Origin: Peptoniphilaceae bacterium
Lineage (GTDB): Bacteria; Bacillota; Clostridia; Tissierellales; Peptoniphilaceae
DNA: 35,238 nucleotides
Direction: 5' to 3'
Assembly: GCA_029983595.1 (NCBI GenBank)
Contig: JASBZD010000005.1
Coordinates: forward strand, 1 to 35,238
A program made the position numbers and the translations under genes. Below are positions 7,663 to 16,614 of this stretch, piece by piece (position 1 is the stretch's first letter; every line of letters begins with the position of its first letter). Under the pieces are notes generated by a model. That model did no database searches. It saw only the letters and a list, made by a program, of their open reading frames with translations, and was not told where the DNA came from.

Positions 7663-8547
7663 ATGGATAAAACTGGATTTGTGTCAGTAATAGGTAGACC
7701 AAATGTAGGAAAATCTACTTTATTAAATAGATATATCGGAGAAAAAATATCTATAATTTCTGACAAACCACAGACTACTCGTGACAAAATAAAGTTGATT
7801 TACTCTGATGAAAACTCACAGATAGTCTTTTTAGATACTCCAGGTATGCAAAAACCTAAAAATAAACTAGGGGATAGTATGCTTAGAGCATCTAAGGGTT
7901 CTTTAAGTGAGGCGGATTTAGTATTATATCTAGTCGATACTAGCAATTTTATTGGTGAAAAGGATGCTGAGATCTTAAATATATTAAAAGATATTGACGC
8001 TAAAATAATACTTGTTATAAATAAAATCGATGAGATACCCAAGGAAAATATTCTAGAAATTATTAGTCTATATAAGGATTATGATTTTATTGACGAGTTT
8101 ATTCCTATTTCTGCTACTACTGGCGAGGGAACTGATATCTTATTAGAGAGAATAAAAGAAAATTTACCTGAAGGCCCTAGATATTATCCTGATGATTTTA
8201 TTACTGATCGATCAGAGAGATTTATAGTAGAGGAAATTATACGTGAAAAGGCTTTAGTTAATCTACGAGATGAAGTACCTCATGGCATAAATATAGAAGT
8301 AGAGTCCATGAAAGAGTCAAAAGATGGAAATACTATGATAATTACAGCTACTATATATGTCGAAAAAGATTCGCATAAAGGAATAGTTTTAGGTAAAGGT
8401 GGATCTATGGTTAGAAAAATTAGAGTAGATTCAGCAGAAGATATAAAGACTTTTTTAGATATGAATGTTAATTTAGAACTGTGGGTAAAAGTTGAGAAAA
8501 ACTGGAGAGAAAAGGATAATAAAGTAAAATATTTTGGATACGAATAG
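7663..8547 (+). CDS. era: GTPase Era
   Basis: A ribosome-assembly GTPase that binds the 3' end of 16S rRNA (294 residues, typical). G1 is GRPNVGKST at 11-19, switch II is DTPG at 58-61, and G4 is NKID at 120-123. The C-terminal KH domain (about 205-290) shows GIVLGKGGSMVRKI, the RNA-binding GxxG region. AAAGGAGG lies 5 bases before the ATG. It sits between the lipid kinase fusion and recO as in other Firmicutes, but the cdd gene that precedes era in Bacillus subtilis is absent. Functional partnership with YbeY and PhoH in 16S maturation fits the operon. Confidence 0.98.
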   Translation: MDKTGFVSVIGRPNVGKSTLLNRYIGEKISIISDKPQTTRDKIKLIYSDENSQIVFLDTPGMQKPKNKLGDSMLRASKGSLSEADLVLYLVDTSNFIGEKDAEILNILKDIDAKIILVINKIDEIPKENILEIISLYKDYDFIDEFIPISATTGEGTDILLERIKENLPEGPRYYPDDFITDRSERFIVEEIIREKALVNLRDEVPHGINIEVESMKESKDGNTMIITATIYVEKDSHKGIVLGKGGSMVRKIRVDSAEDIKTFLDMNVNLELWVKVEKNWREKDNKVKYFGYE

Positions 8548-9304
8548 AGAAATAGAAACTCTAGGGATAGTTTTATATGAAACTCGATTTAAAAATTCAA
8601 GTAAAGTTATTGAAATTCTTACAAAAGAATTAGGAAAACTTAGTATAGTCGTTCTAGGAGCGTATAAACCTAATAGTGGATTACAGATGGCCACTACTAA
8701 ACTGGTCGAGAGCAGATTTATTCTAAATAAAGTCCGAGAAAACTATTATATAAAAGATGCGAAAATTATTAATAATAATATTGAACTTACGAGAGTTACA
8801 GATAGATATATAACTGCTGAAATAATTATAGAAATAATTAGAAAATCAAGTATTATCAAAATGCGAGAAAAAAATGTGTTTGAACTACTTGAAGCGACTT
8901 TAAATATTCTAAAAGATGAGAATTTAAATCCTAATATTATAAAAGCTGGTTTTATGATAAAATATATATCTCTAATAGGTTTTAAACCTTGGTTAGATAG
9001 CTGTATTTTATCAGGTTCTAAGGATTTTAAAAATATGTATTTTTCTAATCAGGAAGGTGGTCTTATCCATGCTTCTATGATAGAAGAAAATATGGATATT
9101 AGAAAGATATCTATAGATGAAATTATTTTACTAAAAAGTTTATTATATTATAGATATATAGACTATTTTAAAATACAATATAATGATAAAATATTAAACA
9201 ATGTATCGGTTTTAGTTAGAGATTATCTTTTTTACTATACTGAAATCGATTATCTAAGTTATGAAAATAGACAAAAAAGATTAAACGACTTAGGAGGAGA
9301 TTAA
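8534..9304 (+). CDS. recO: DNA repair protein RecO
   Basis: A recombination mediator that loads RecA with RecR/RecF and anneals single strands. The 256-residue protein has the N-terminal OB-fold (GIVLYETRFKNSSKVIEILT) and the helical C-terminal domain. The start is TTG at 8534, inside the end of era; an in-frame TAA at 8525 limits alternatives to ATT 8531 or this codon, and no strong ribosome binding site is visible, so coupling to era is likely. Where many RecO proteins have a four-Cys zinc site, only Cys157 remains (FKPWLDSCILSGSKDF, then GGLIHASM), so the zinc site is lost. It ends on TAATG overlapping glyQ. Confidence 0.9.
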   Translation: MDTNREIETLGIVLYETRFKNSSKVIEILTKELGKLSIVVLGAYKPNSGLQMATTKLVESRFILNKVRENYYIKDAKIINNNIELTRVTDRYITAEIIIEIIRKSSIIKMREKNVFELLEATLNILKDENLNPNIIKAGFMIKYISLIGFKPWLDSCILSGSKDFKNMYFSNQEGGLIHASMIEENMDIRKISIDEIILLKSLLYYRYIDYFKIQYNDKILNNVSVLVRDYLFYYTEIDYLSYENRQKRLNDLGGD

Positions 9305-10185
9305 TGTATTTTCAAGATTTAATGATGAATTTATTAAAATTCTGGGGTGACAAAGGCTGTATTATTTTAGAGCCATATGATATTGAAGTGGGTGCTGGTA
9401 CTATGAGCCCTTATACTTTTTTAAGAACTATAGGGCCTGAACCATGGTCTACAGCTTATATTCAGCCGTCTAGAAGACCTGATGATGGTAGATATGGTGA
9501 AAATCCAAATAGACTTTATCAGCATCATCAAGCGCAGATTATTTTAAAGCCTGCTCCTGAAAACATTCAAGACCTATATTTAGAAAGTCTAAGAGCGATA
9601 GGTATCGACCCTGAAAAACATGATATTAGATTTATTGAAGATAACTGGGAATCTCCAACACTAGGCGCATGGGGACTAGGCTGGGAAGTGTGGCTTGATG
9701 CAATGGAAATCACACAGTTTACATATTTCCAACAAGTAGGCGGGATTAAATGTGATATTGAATCAGGCGAAATTACTTATGGTCTAGAGAGAATTGCTCT
9801 ATATCTTCAAAATGTAGATAATGTTTATGATATACAGTGGAATAAAGATTATAAGTATGGTGAAGTATTTAAAAGAGCCGAGTTTGAGCATTCTAAATAT
9901 GGATATGAGATTTCAGATTCTAAACTTTTAAGAGATCTATTTACTCAATATGAGACTGAGGCAAATAGAATTATTGAAGAGACTGGACTAGTTTTACCTG
10001 CTTATGATTATATTTTAAAATGCTCTCATACTTTTAATCTTTTAGATGCGAGAAAAGCCATTTCAGTTTCAGAAAGAACCGGTTATATTAGTAGGGTTAG
10101 AAACTTAGCTAATAAAGTAGCAAAGGCTCATTTAGCTAGCCGTGAAGAACAGGGATTTCCTTTATTAAATAAGGAGGAAAATTAA
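9304..10185 (+). CDS. glyQ: Glycyl-tRNA synthetase alpha subunit
   Basis: The catalytic alpha subunit of the heterotetrameric bacterial GlyRS; class II fold that adenylates glycine. The 293 residues cover the full family length. Recognisable motifs are TFLRTIGPEPWSTAYIQPSR (class II motif 1/2 region) and WESPTLGAWGLGWEVWLDG-like WESPTLGAWGLGWEVWLDAM, followed by EITQFTYFQQ. A strong TTAGGAGGAG site precedes the ATG, which overlaps the recO stop by one base. It is paired with glyS by another one-base TAATG overlap, fitting 1:1 subunit production. No T-box leader is present, so control comes from the operon. Confidence 0.98.
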   Translation: MYFQDLMMNLLKFWGDKGCIILEPYDIEVGAGTMSPYTFLRTIGPEPWSTAYIQPSRRPDDGRYGENPNRLYQHHQAQIILKPAPENIQDLYLESLRAIGIDPEKHDIRFIEDNWESPTLGAWGLGWEVWLDAMEITQFTYFQQVGGIKCDIESGEITYGLERIALYLQNVDNVYDIQWNKDYKYGEVFKRAEFEHSKYGYEISDSKLLRDLFTQYETEANRIIEETGLVLPAYDYILKCSHTFNLLDARKAISVSERTGYISRVRNLANKVAKAHLASREEQGFPLLNKEEN

Positions 10186-12242
10186 TGAATGATTATCTAA
10201 TAGAGGTAGGGGTTGAAGAACTGCCAGCTCATTATATAGATTCAGCAGTAGCACAATTTGAGAATAATTTTAGAAAATTTTTAGATGAAAATGAACTATC
10301 GTTTGAATCTGTTGAAAAATTTAGCACACCGAGAAGACTTACTCTTTTAGTAAAAAATTTGGCTGAAGAAAAAGAAGCTTCTGAAGAAGAGGTAAAAGGG
10401 CCGTCAGAAAAAATAGCTTTTGATGATGAGAATAATCCATCTAAAGCTCTATTAGGTTTTATGAAATCTCAAGGACTAACTCTAGATACTATTGAAGTAC
10501 GAGATGGTTATATTTATGGTAACAAAAAAATTGATGCTAAAAAAGTAGATGAAATCCTATCTGAAAATGTTCCATCAATAATAAAAAATATAAATTTTCC
10601 TAAAAATATGAAGTGGGGCGGAAAAAATATCAGATTTGCTCGTCCTATTAGATGGCTTTTATCTATTTATGGGGATAGAGAAGTAAAAATTGAGCTTGAG
10701 GATATTATTTCATCAAATATAACTCGTGGGCACAGATTTTTAGGTTCTTCTGAAATTGTTATTAATAATCCTTCAGAATATGAATCAAAATTAAAAGAGA
10801 ATTATGTAATTGCAAATTCATCTAAACGAAGAAAAACTATAAAGATTGAATCTGAACGAATAGCTAAAGAAGTAAATGGTGAAGCTGTTATAGATGATGA
10901 TCTTTTAGAAGAGCTTGTAAATATTGTAGAATATCCTACTCCTATTTTAGGAAAAATTAAGGATGAGTACTTAGATTTACCTAGTGTAGTTATTACTACT
11001 CCTATGAAAGATCACCTTAGATTTATACCGATCTATAAAGATGTTAAAGAAGATATTTTACTTCCATATTTTGTTTCAATAGTAAATGGTACTGATAAGC
11101 ATAAAGATATTATAGTTTTAGGTAATGAAAAAGTACTAGGTGCTAGACTAGAAGATGCTAAATTCTTCTTTGATGAAGATTTAAATAATGATTTTCAGTC
11201 ACTTAATGATAAATTAGATGGAATTATCTACCATGAAGGTCTAGGTACAGTTAAGACTAGAGTTTCAAGAATTGAAGAACTTTCTGAAAAAATTGCTGAA
11301 AGTTTACACTTAGCTGATGAGTCGATTGAAGATTTAAAAAGAGCAGCAAGCCTATCAAAAAACGATATGACTACTCAGATGGTAGCAGAGTTTTCAGAGT
11401 TACAAGGTATAATGGGTGAGATTTATGCTAAAAACGCTGGAGAATCTGATTTAGTTTCAACTTCTATACGTGAACAATATCTACCTAGATTTTCAAAAGA
11501 TAGTATTCCTTCTACTACAGTAAGTTCTGTTTTGGCTTTAGCTGATAAAATTGATGCTATAGCTGGAATGTTTGCTATAGGGAATAAACCTACTGGTTCT
11601 CAAGACCCATTTGGTTTAAGACGTGCAGCGATTGGCGCTATTTCTATAATAAAAAATAATAACTGGACTATTTCTTTAAAAGAATTAATTAAAGAATCAT
11701 TAGTTATATATGTAGAAGAAAATAATTTAGTATTCGATTATGATAAAGTATCTAGTGAAATTTTAGATTTCTTTAAAGGTAGAATTAGAGTAATTTTATT
11801 AGAAGAAGATATACCATATTATATAGCTGATGCAATTTTAGATTCTGATGAAGATCAGATATTTACAATCTTTAAAAAATCTCATGAAATAAATCAGTGG
11901 TTTAAAGAAGATAGATCAAAAGAAGTAGAGGCATTTAATAGAGTGAATAATATTTCAAAAACTGCAGATAATACTGATTTTGATGAAAGTTTATTTAATG
12001 AAATTGAAATGAATCTATGTAATAAATTTAAAGAAGTAGAAAATACTATATTAAATAATGATTATAATTATAATGATAAACTAGTAGAATTATCTTCTCT
12101 AACTGAACCTATTAACTGTTATTTAGATAATGTATTAATAAATGACGAAGATGAAAATATTAAAAATAATAGAAAGGGATTTTTAAATTCAATCCGCAAT
12201 TATATTTTTGAAATATTTGATTTCTCAAAAGTTGTAGATTGA
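10185..12242 (+). CDS. glyS: Glycyl-tRNA synthetase beta subunit
   Basis: The tRNA-binding beta subunit of GlyRS (685 residues, typical). It opens with YLIEVGVEELPAHYI, the conserved family start, and contains FSTPRRLTLLV, FPKNMKWG, RFARPIRWLL and the HD-like helical domain region with VSSVLALADKIDAIAGMFAIG and GSQDPFGLRRAA. The C-terminal anticodon-binding-like region includes FNRVNNISKTA. AAGGAGGAAAA precedes the ATG. It is translationally linked to glyQ. The last 60 or so codons are especially AT-rich but remain in the conserved frame. Confidence 0.98.
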   Translation: MNDYLIEVGVEELPAHYIDSAVAQFENNFRKFLDENELSFESVEKFSTPRRLTLLVKNLAEEKEASEEEVKGPSEKIAFDDENNPSKALLGFMKSQGLTLDTIEVRDGYIYGNKKIDAKKVDEILSENVPSIIKNINFPKNMKWGGKNIRFARPIRWLLSIYGDREVKIELEDIISSNITRGHRFLGSSEIVINNPSEYESKLKENYVIANSSKRRKTIKIESERIAKEVNGEAVIDDDLLEELVNIVEYPTPILGKIKDEYLDLPSVVITTPMKDHLRFIPIYKDVKEDILLPYFVSIVNGTDKHKDIIVLGNEKVLGARLEDAKFFFDEDLNNDFQSLNDKLDGIIYHEGLGTVKTRVSRIEELSEKIAESLHLADESIEDLKRAASLSKNDMTTQMVAEFSELQGIMGEIYAKNAGESDLVSTSIREQYLPRFSKDSIPSTTVSSVLALADKIDAIAGMFAIGNKPTGSQDPFGLRRAAIGAISIIKNNNWTISLKELIKESLVIYVEENNLVFDYDKVSSEILDFFKGRIRVILLEEDIPYYIADAILDSDEDQIFTIFKKSHEINQWFKEDRSKEVEAFNRVNNISKTADNTDFDESLFNEIEMNLCNKFKEVENTILNNDYNYNDKLVELSSLTEPINCYLDNVLINDEDENIKNNRKGFLNSIRNYIFEIFDFSKVVD

Positions 12243-12252
12243 GATATATGAT

Positions 12253-12891
12253 ATGAATCTTTCAGAGCTTCAAAAAAGCATAATAGAAATTTTAAGAGAC
12301 GATGGAAGGCTAAGTATTGAAGAAATTTCATCAAAGCTTAATGTAGACATAGATGAAGCAAGATATAACCTTACTCTTTTATCGCGTTTTGAGTTAATTG
12401 AAAAACAAAAAGATGAAAAATACTATTATAAGGGTGATAGAAGCTATATTATTTTTGCTGAGATAATGAAATTTTATCCAGTAGAAAATGTTATGAGCAT
12501 GCCAGCTATAGTAGAAGAAGATACATCTATTTATGATACTGTGGTATATTTATTTTTAGAAAATATTGGGAGCGTTTTTATAACTAAAGACGGAGATCTA
12601 GTAGGTGTAGTTTCTAGAAAAGATCTATTAAAAGCAGCTTTATCTAATAATAATCTAGATAAAATTCCAGTAAGTACGATAATGACTAAGATGCCAAATG
12701 TTAGATATGCCTATAAAGATACTTCCGTATTTGATTGTGCGTCTATGATAGTAAAATATGAAATAGATGGAATCCCTATTGTAGATAATCAAAATGGGAA
12801 ATTGGTGGTAGTAGGAAGAATCACTAAGACTAACCTTGCATCTATGTTTGTTAGAATGGGATATAACTATAGTGTTGAGGAAATTCTATGA
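12253..12891 (+). CDS. ccpN: CcpN-type transcriptional repressor (HTH plus CBS pair)
   Basis: A 212-residue regulator. The N-terminal winged-helix domain (about residues 1-62) contains LQKSIIEILRDDGRLSIEEI. Two CBS domains follow (about 75-135 and 143-205), visible as SVFITKDGDLVGVVSRKDLL and DGIPIVDNQNGKLVVVGRI. This is the architecture of CcpN (YqzB), which represses gluconeogenic genes such as gapB and pckA in Bacillus subtilis. Position supports it: glyS lies upstream and ppsR directly downstream (4-base ATGA overlap), matching yqzB-yqfL. The ribosome binding site is weak. Targets in this organism are unknown; control of pyruvate phosphate dikinase is a fair guess because ppsR is the partner. 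Confidence 0.88.
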   Translation: MNLSELQKSIIEILRDDGRLSIEEISSKLNVDIDEARYNLTLLSRFELIEKQKDEKYYYKGDRSYIIFAEIMKFYPVENVMSMPAIVEEDTSIYDTVVYLFLENIGSVFITKDGDLVGVVSRKDLLKAALSNNNLDKIPVSTIMTKMPNVRYAYKDTSVFDCASMIVKYEIDGIPIVDNQNGKLVVVGRITKTNLASMFVRMGYNYSVEEIL

Positions 12892-13709
12892 AAAATTTAA
12901 AAATTTATGTAATATCTGACTCGATTGGAGAAACTGGAGAGCAGATTTTAAAAGCATCACTTAGACAGTTTGACCAAATAGATTATGAAATAAAAAGATA
13001 CCCATATCACAATAGTATAGGAATGATAGAGCCTATAATAGAAGAGGCTGCGTTAGATGAATTTAGCCTTATCGTTTATACTACTGTAGAGAATAACACG
13101 AGAAAATTTATACAAGAAAAAGCGCATGAGCTAAATGTACCCCTAGTAGATGTTATGGGTCCTCCAATGGAAGTTATAGAAAATATATTAAATAAAGAAC
13201 CTCTACGTGAGCCGGGTCTAATTAGAAGACTTGATGAAAATTACTTTAAAAAAGTAGAATGTATTGAGTTTGCGGTAAATTATGATGACGGAAAAGATCC
13301 AAGAGGTGCAAAAAATGCTGATATTTGCCTAGTAGGTATCTCTAGAACTTCAAAAACTCCTCTAAGTATATATCTAGCTAATAAACATTTTAAGGTGGCT
13401 AATATACCTCTAGTACCAGAAGTAGGAGTACCGCAAGAAGTTTATCAAAAAGATAAAAGACGAGTGATAGGTCTAATTGCTAACCCTTATAAAATAAATG
13501 CAATAAGAGAAGAAAGACTTAAAACTCTTGGTCTAGATTCTACTGCTAATTATTCTAATCTTGAGAGAATTGAAAAAGAGCTAGAATATTCAAAGAGGAT
13601 TATGAAAGATTTAGATTGTATAGTCATAGATGTTACTAATAAATCGATAGAAGAAACTGCAGGAATTATTATAGATCATATGAAATCTTCTTTTCCTGGT
13701 GAGTATTAA
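12888..13709 (+). CDS. ppsR: Pyruvate, phosphate dikinase regulatory protein (PPDK kinase/pyrophosphorylase)
   Basis: A DUF299-family bifunctional enzyme (273 residues, typical) that reversibly phosphorylates a Thr on pyruvate phosphate dikinase (or PEP synthase) using ADP, and removes it with phosphate. It opens with IYVISDSIGETGEQILKA. The P-loop-like motif VGISRTSKTPLSIYLA lies at about residues 149-164, and CIVIDVTNKSIEETAG is the conserved C-terminal signature. It is the last gene of the phoH block, with a terminator right after it. Its presence predicts a ppdK or ppsA elsewhere in the genome, whose product would be its substrate. Confidence 0.95.
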   Translation: MKNLKIYVISDSIGETGEQILKASLRQFDQIDYEIKRYPYHNSIGMIEPIIEEAALDEFSLIVYTTVENNTRKFIQEKAHELNVPLVDVMGPPMEVIENILNKEPLREPGLIRRLDENYFKKVECIEFAVNYDDGKDPRGAKNADICLVGISRTSKTPLSIYLANKHFKVANIPLVPEVGVPQEVYQKDKRRVIGLIANPYKINAIREERLKTLGLDSTANYSNLERIEKELEYSKRIMKDLDCIVIDVTNKSIEETAGIIIDHMKSSFPGEY

Positions 13710-13713
13710 AACT

Positions 13714-13739
13714 AACTTCGGATTTTCCGAAGTTTTTTA
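13714..13739 (+). terminator. Terminator after ppsR
   Basis: AACTTCGGA (13714-13722) pairs with TCCGAAGTT (13726-13734) around a 3-nt loop, running into TTTTTT. It divides the phoH-ppsR block from the dgt-dnaG-rpoD block. The next gene therefore needs its own promoter; TATAAG at 13782-13787 is a weak -10 candidate. Confidence 0.85.
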
Positions 13740-13810
13740 AATTTATATATTTATATAAAATTAGATTTAAAACTAAATGGGTATAAGTACTTATCAGAGA
13801 GGATTTATAA

Positions 13811-14824
13811 TTGAACATAAGAGAAGTTACAGAAAATAATGAAAAACTAATACTTTCTAAATATGCTACTCTATCTAAAGACTCTATGGGCAGAGAAGTA
13901 AATGAAGAAAAATGTGATTTAAGGACAGAATTTCAAAGAGACCGAGATAGAATTATCCATTCTCAGGCATTTAGACGTTTAAAACATAAAACTCAGGTTT
14001 TTATTGCGCCATCTGGAGATCATTTTAGAACTAGACTTACTCATACTCTAGAAGTATCGCAAATAGCTCGTTCAATTTCTAGATTTTTACGTCTTAATGA
14101 AGATTTAACGGAAGCTATAGCTTTATCTCATGATTTAGGTCATACTCCTTTTGGTCATTCTGGAGAGACTGTTTTAAATAAACTACATCCTAATGGGTTT
14201 AAACATTATGAACAAAGTGTAAGAGTTGTAAAATTTGTAGAAAATAGAAATGGAAAAACTGGTCTAAACCTTACTTTTGAAGTGCTAGATGGAATTAGAA
14301 ATCATTCTGGCAAAAACACACCAAAAACTTTAGAAGCAAAAGTTGTAAAGATTGCAGACAGAATAGCTTACATAAATCATGATATAGATGATGCGATTGA
14401 TGCTAAGGTTATTAGTTTAGATGATATACCTAAAAATATTTTAGATAATTTAGGATATTCTAACTCAGATAGAATAAATACTTTGATTTCTGATTTAGTA
14501 GAAAACTCTTTAGATAAAGATGATATTAATATGTCTATAAAAGTATATCAAGATATGATGGATCTTAGAGCTTTTATGTTCAAAAATGTTTATCAAAATC
14601 CAGTTGTAAAAAGCCAAGAGGATAGAATTAAAAGAATAATTGAGGATTTATATTTTTATTTTTTAGAAGATATTTATAGAATTCCTAAAAGTTTATTAGA
14701 TCATTATGATTTAGATAATACTCTTAAAGAAGATATAATCTGTGATTATATTGCTAGCATGACAGATACTTATATTATTAATTTTTGGAAAGATTTATAT
14801 ATTCCTAGAGGATGGAAGGGTTGA
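13811..14824 (+). CDS. dgt: Deoxyguanosinetriphosphate triphosphohydrolase-like HD protein
   Basis: A dNTP triphosphohydrolase of the HD superfamily (337 residues), which removes triphosphate from dNTPs and so shapes nucleotide pools. The metal-binding residues are visible in order: FRTRLTHTLEVSQIAR (first His), ALSHDLGHTPFGHSGE (HD pair), and KIADRIAYINHDIDDAID (final Asp). The RDRDRIIHSQAFRRLKHKTQ block is also conserved. The start is TTG at 13811 with GAGAGGAT at 13797-13804. It lies 4 bases ahead of dnaG, with no terminator between. Clostridial relatives often place dgt here; Bacillus does not. Nucleotide preference cannot be judged. Confidence 0.93.
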   Translation: MNIREVTENNEKLILSKYATLSKDSMGREVNEEKCDLRTEFQRDRDRIIHSQAFRRLKHKTQVFIAPSGDHFRTRLTHTLEVSQIARSISRFLRLNEDLTEAIALSHDLGHTPFGHSGETVLNKLHPNGFKHYEQSVRVVKFVENRNGKTGLNLTFEVLDGIRNHSGKNTPKTLEAKVVKIADRIAYINHDIDDAIDAKVISLDDIPKNILDNLGYSNSDRINTLISDLVENSLDKDDINMSIKVYQDMMDLRAFMFKNVYQNPVVKSQEDRIKRIIEDLYFYFLEDIYRIPKSLLDHYDLDNTLKEDIICDYIASMTDTYIINFWKDLYIPRGWKG

Positions 14825-14828
14825 TAAT

Positions 14829-16592
14829 TTGAGTTATTTCATTGAACAGAACACTATTGAGGAGATTAAAGATCGCGCTGATATCGTAGATGTAGTAGGT
14901 AGATATGTAGATCTTAAAAGATCTGGAAATAATTATAAAGGTTTATGTCCTTTTCATTCTGAAAAAACTCCATCTTTTACAGTATCACCACAAAAAGGCA
15001 TATATAAATGTTTTGGCTGTGGAGAATCTGGCACAGCTATAAATTTTGTCATGAAAATGGATAATATCTCATTTCCAGAAGCCTGTAGAAAGCTAGCGGG
15101 GGAATATGGTATAAAAATTGAAGAGTCTAAGTCTGTGGATACTCAAGTAAAAAAACTTAAAGATGAGATGTATTCTATTAATCGTGAAACTGGAAAAATT
15201 TATATCTCAAATCTAAGAAAAAGTAGACAAGCGTATAAATATTTAAAAAATCGCGGAATAGATGATGATATTATTAAAAAGTTTGGACTAGGATATAGTA
15301 ATGACAGCTGGGACCAAGTATTAAAATATTTAGAAGCTAATAAGTTTGATTTAAATAACTCATTTAAAGCTGGAGTATTAGGGAAAACTCGCGATGGTAG
15401 ATATATTGATTATTTTAGAAATCGAATTATGTTTCCTATAATTAATTCAAAATCTCTGGTTATCGGGTTTGGTGCTAGATCACTAGATAATTCACTACCT
15501 AAATATTTAAATACGGCTGATTCGTTGATTTTTAATAAGGGGAAAAATCTATATGGCGTAAATCTTCTAAATAGAAATATAAAACAAGATTATGTAATAC
15601 TTGTCGAAGGATATATGGATGTTATTTCCCTATATTCTAATGGAGTAAAAAACGCACTAGCTTCACTAGGCACAAGTCTTACCTATGATCAGGTAAGAAT
15701 TCTAAAGCAATATACAGATAATTTATATATATCATATGATGGAGATGAGGCTGGTATAAATGCGACAAAAAGAGCGCTAGAGATAATTCATAATTTTGGA
15801 TGGAATGCTAAAGTAATCGTACTAGAAGGTGGAATGGACCCTGATGATTATATAAGAAAATATGGAAAATCTAGATATGATTTAATGATGAAAAATGCTT
15901 TAGATGGATATACTTTCTTGATTGAGGATTATAAAAAGAATTTAGATCTAAATAATTCTGATGATAAATTTAAACTTATTTCTTATATTGGGACTTTTAT
16001 CGAGAAATTACCAAGTAGTTTAGAAAAAGAGCTAAAGATTAATGAGCTTTCTAAAGAATTTAATATTTCTGAGGATAGTTTAAAGGAATATATTTTAAAT
16101 AATAGGGGTAAAGACTATAAGAGTAGCGGAAAAATCTCGCGAGAACTTGAAGATAAAAAAAGAAATGATAAAACTCAAAGATCAATTAACGAAATATTTA
16201 GACTTATGCTAAATGATACTGATTTTTTAGAGTTATTTTCAAAAAAATTAAAAAAAGAAGATTTAGAAGGCGTAAATCTAGAGATTTTTAGTTCTATTAT
16301 AAATAATTATGATGACAATGAGGATTTTAATAAGGAACTTTTATTAAATTATCTACTAGAAAATAGAATTATCAATGAAAAATTTAAAAATGAACTTTCA
16401 TCAGATATTGATAATTATCATATAAAAGATAAAGAGCTTTTATCAGACGAACTGATTAAAACGATTACAGATACAGAAAATAAAGAAAAAAAAGAAGATA
16501 TAATTGAGAAGATAAAAAGACTTGAGTCAAAACCTAATCTTTCTGAAGAGGAAAGAGTAGAGCTTAACACTCTGCTTATTAGTTTAATGTGA
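14829..16592 (+). CDS. dnaG: DNA primase DnaG
   Basis: Synthesises RNA primers at the replication fork (587 residues, typical). The N-terminal CHC2 zinc ribbon uses Cys40, His43, Cys61 and Cys64 (GLCPFHSEKTPSF, then YKCFGCGESG). The TOPRIM core has VEGYMDVISLY at about 258-268 and YDGDEAG at about 303-309, which bring the catalytic acidic residues. The C-terminal region from about 430 is lysine/glutamate-rich and helical and should be the DnaB-binding domain. The start is TTG at 14829, with GGAAGG 9-10 bases upstream inside dgt. It heads the classical dnaG-rpoD pair. Confidence 0.98.
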   Translation: MSYFIEQNTIEEIKDRADIVDVVGRYVDLKRSGNNYKGLCPFHSEKTPSFTVSPQKGIYKCFGCGESGTAINFVMKMDNISFPEACRKLAGEYGIKIEESKSVDTQVKKLKDEMYSINRETGKIYISNLRKSRQAYKYLKNRGIDDDIIKKFGLGYSNDSWDQVLKYLEANKFDLNNSFKAGVLGKTRDGRYIDYFRNRIMFPIINSKSLVIGFGARSLDNSLPKYLNTADSLIFNKGKNLYGVNLLNRNIKQDYVILVEGYMDVISLYSNGVKNALASLGTSLTYDQVRILKQYTDNLYISYDGDEAGINATKRALEIIHNFGWNAKVIVLEGGMDPDDYIRKYGKSRYDLMMKNALDGYTFLIEDYKKNLDLNNSDDKFKLISYIGTFIEKLPSSLEKELKINELSKEFNISEDSLKEYILNNRGKDYKSSGKISRELEDKKRNDKTQRSINEIFRLMLNDTDFLELFSKKLKKEDLEGVNLEIFSSIINNYDDNEDFNKELLLNYLLENRIINEKFKNELSSDIDNYHIKDKELLSDELIKTITDTENKEKKEDIIEKIKRLESKPNLSEEERVELNTLLISLM

Positions 16593-16614
16593 TAGTCTTA
16601 AGTGAGGTGGATTT

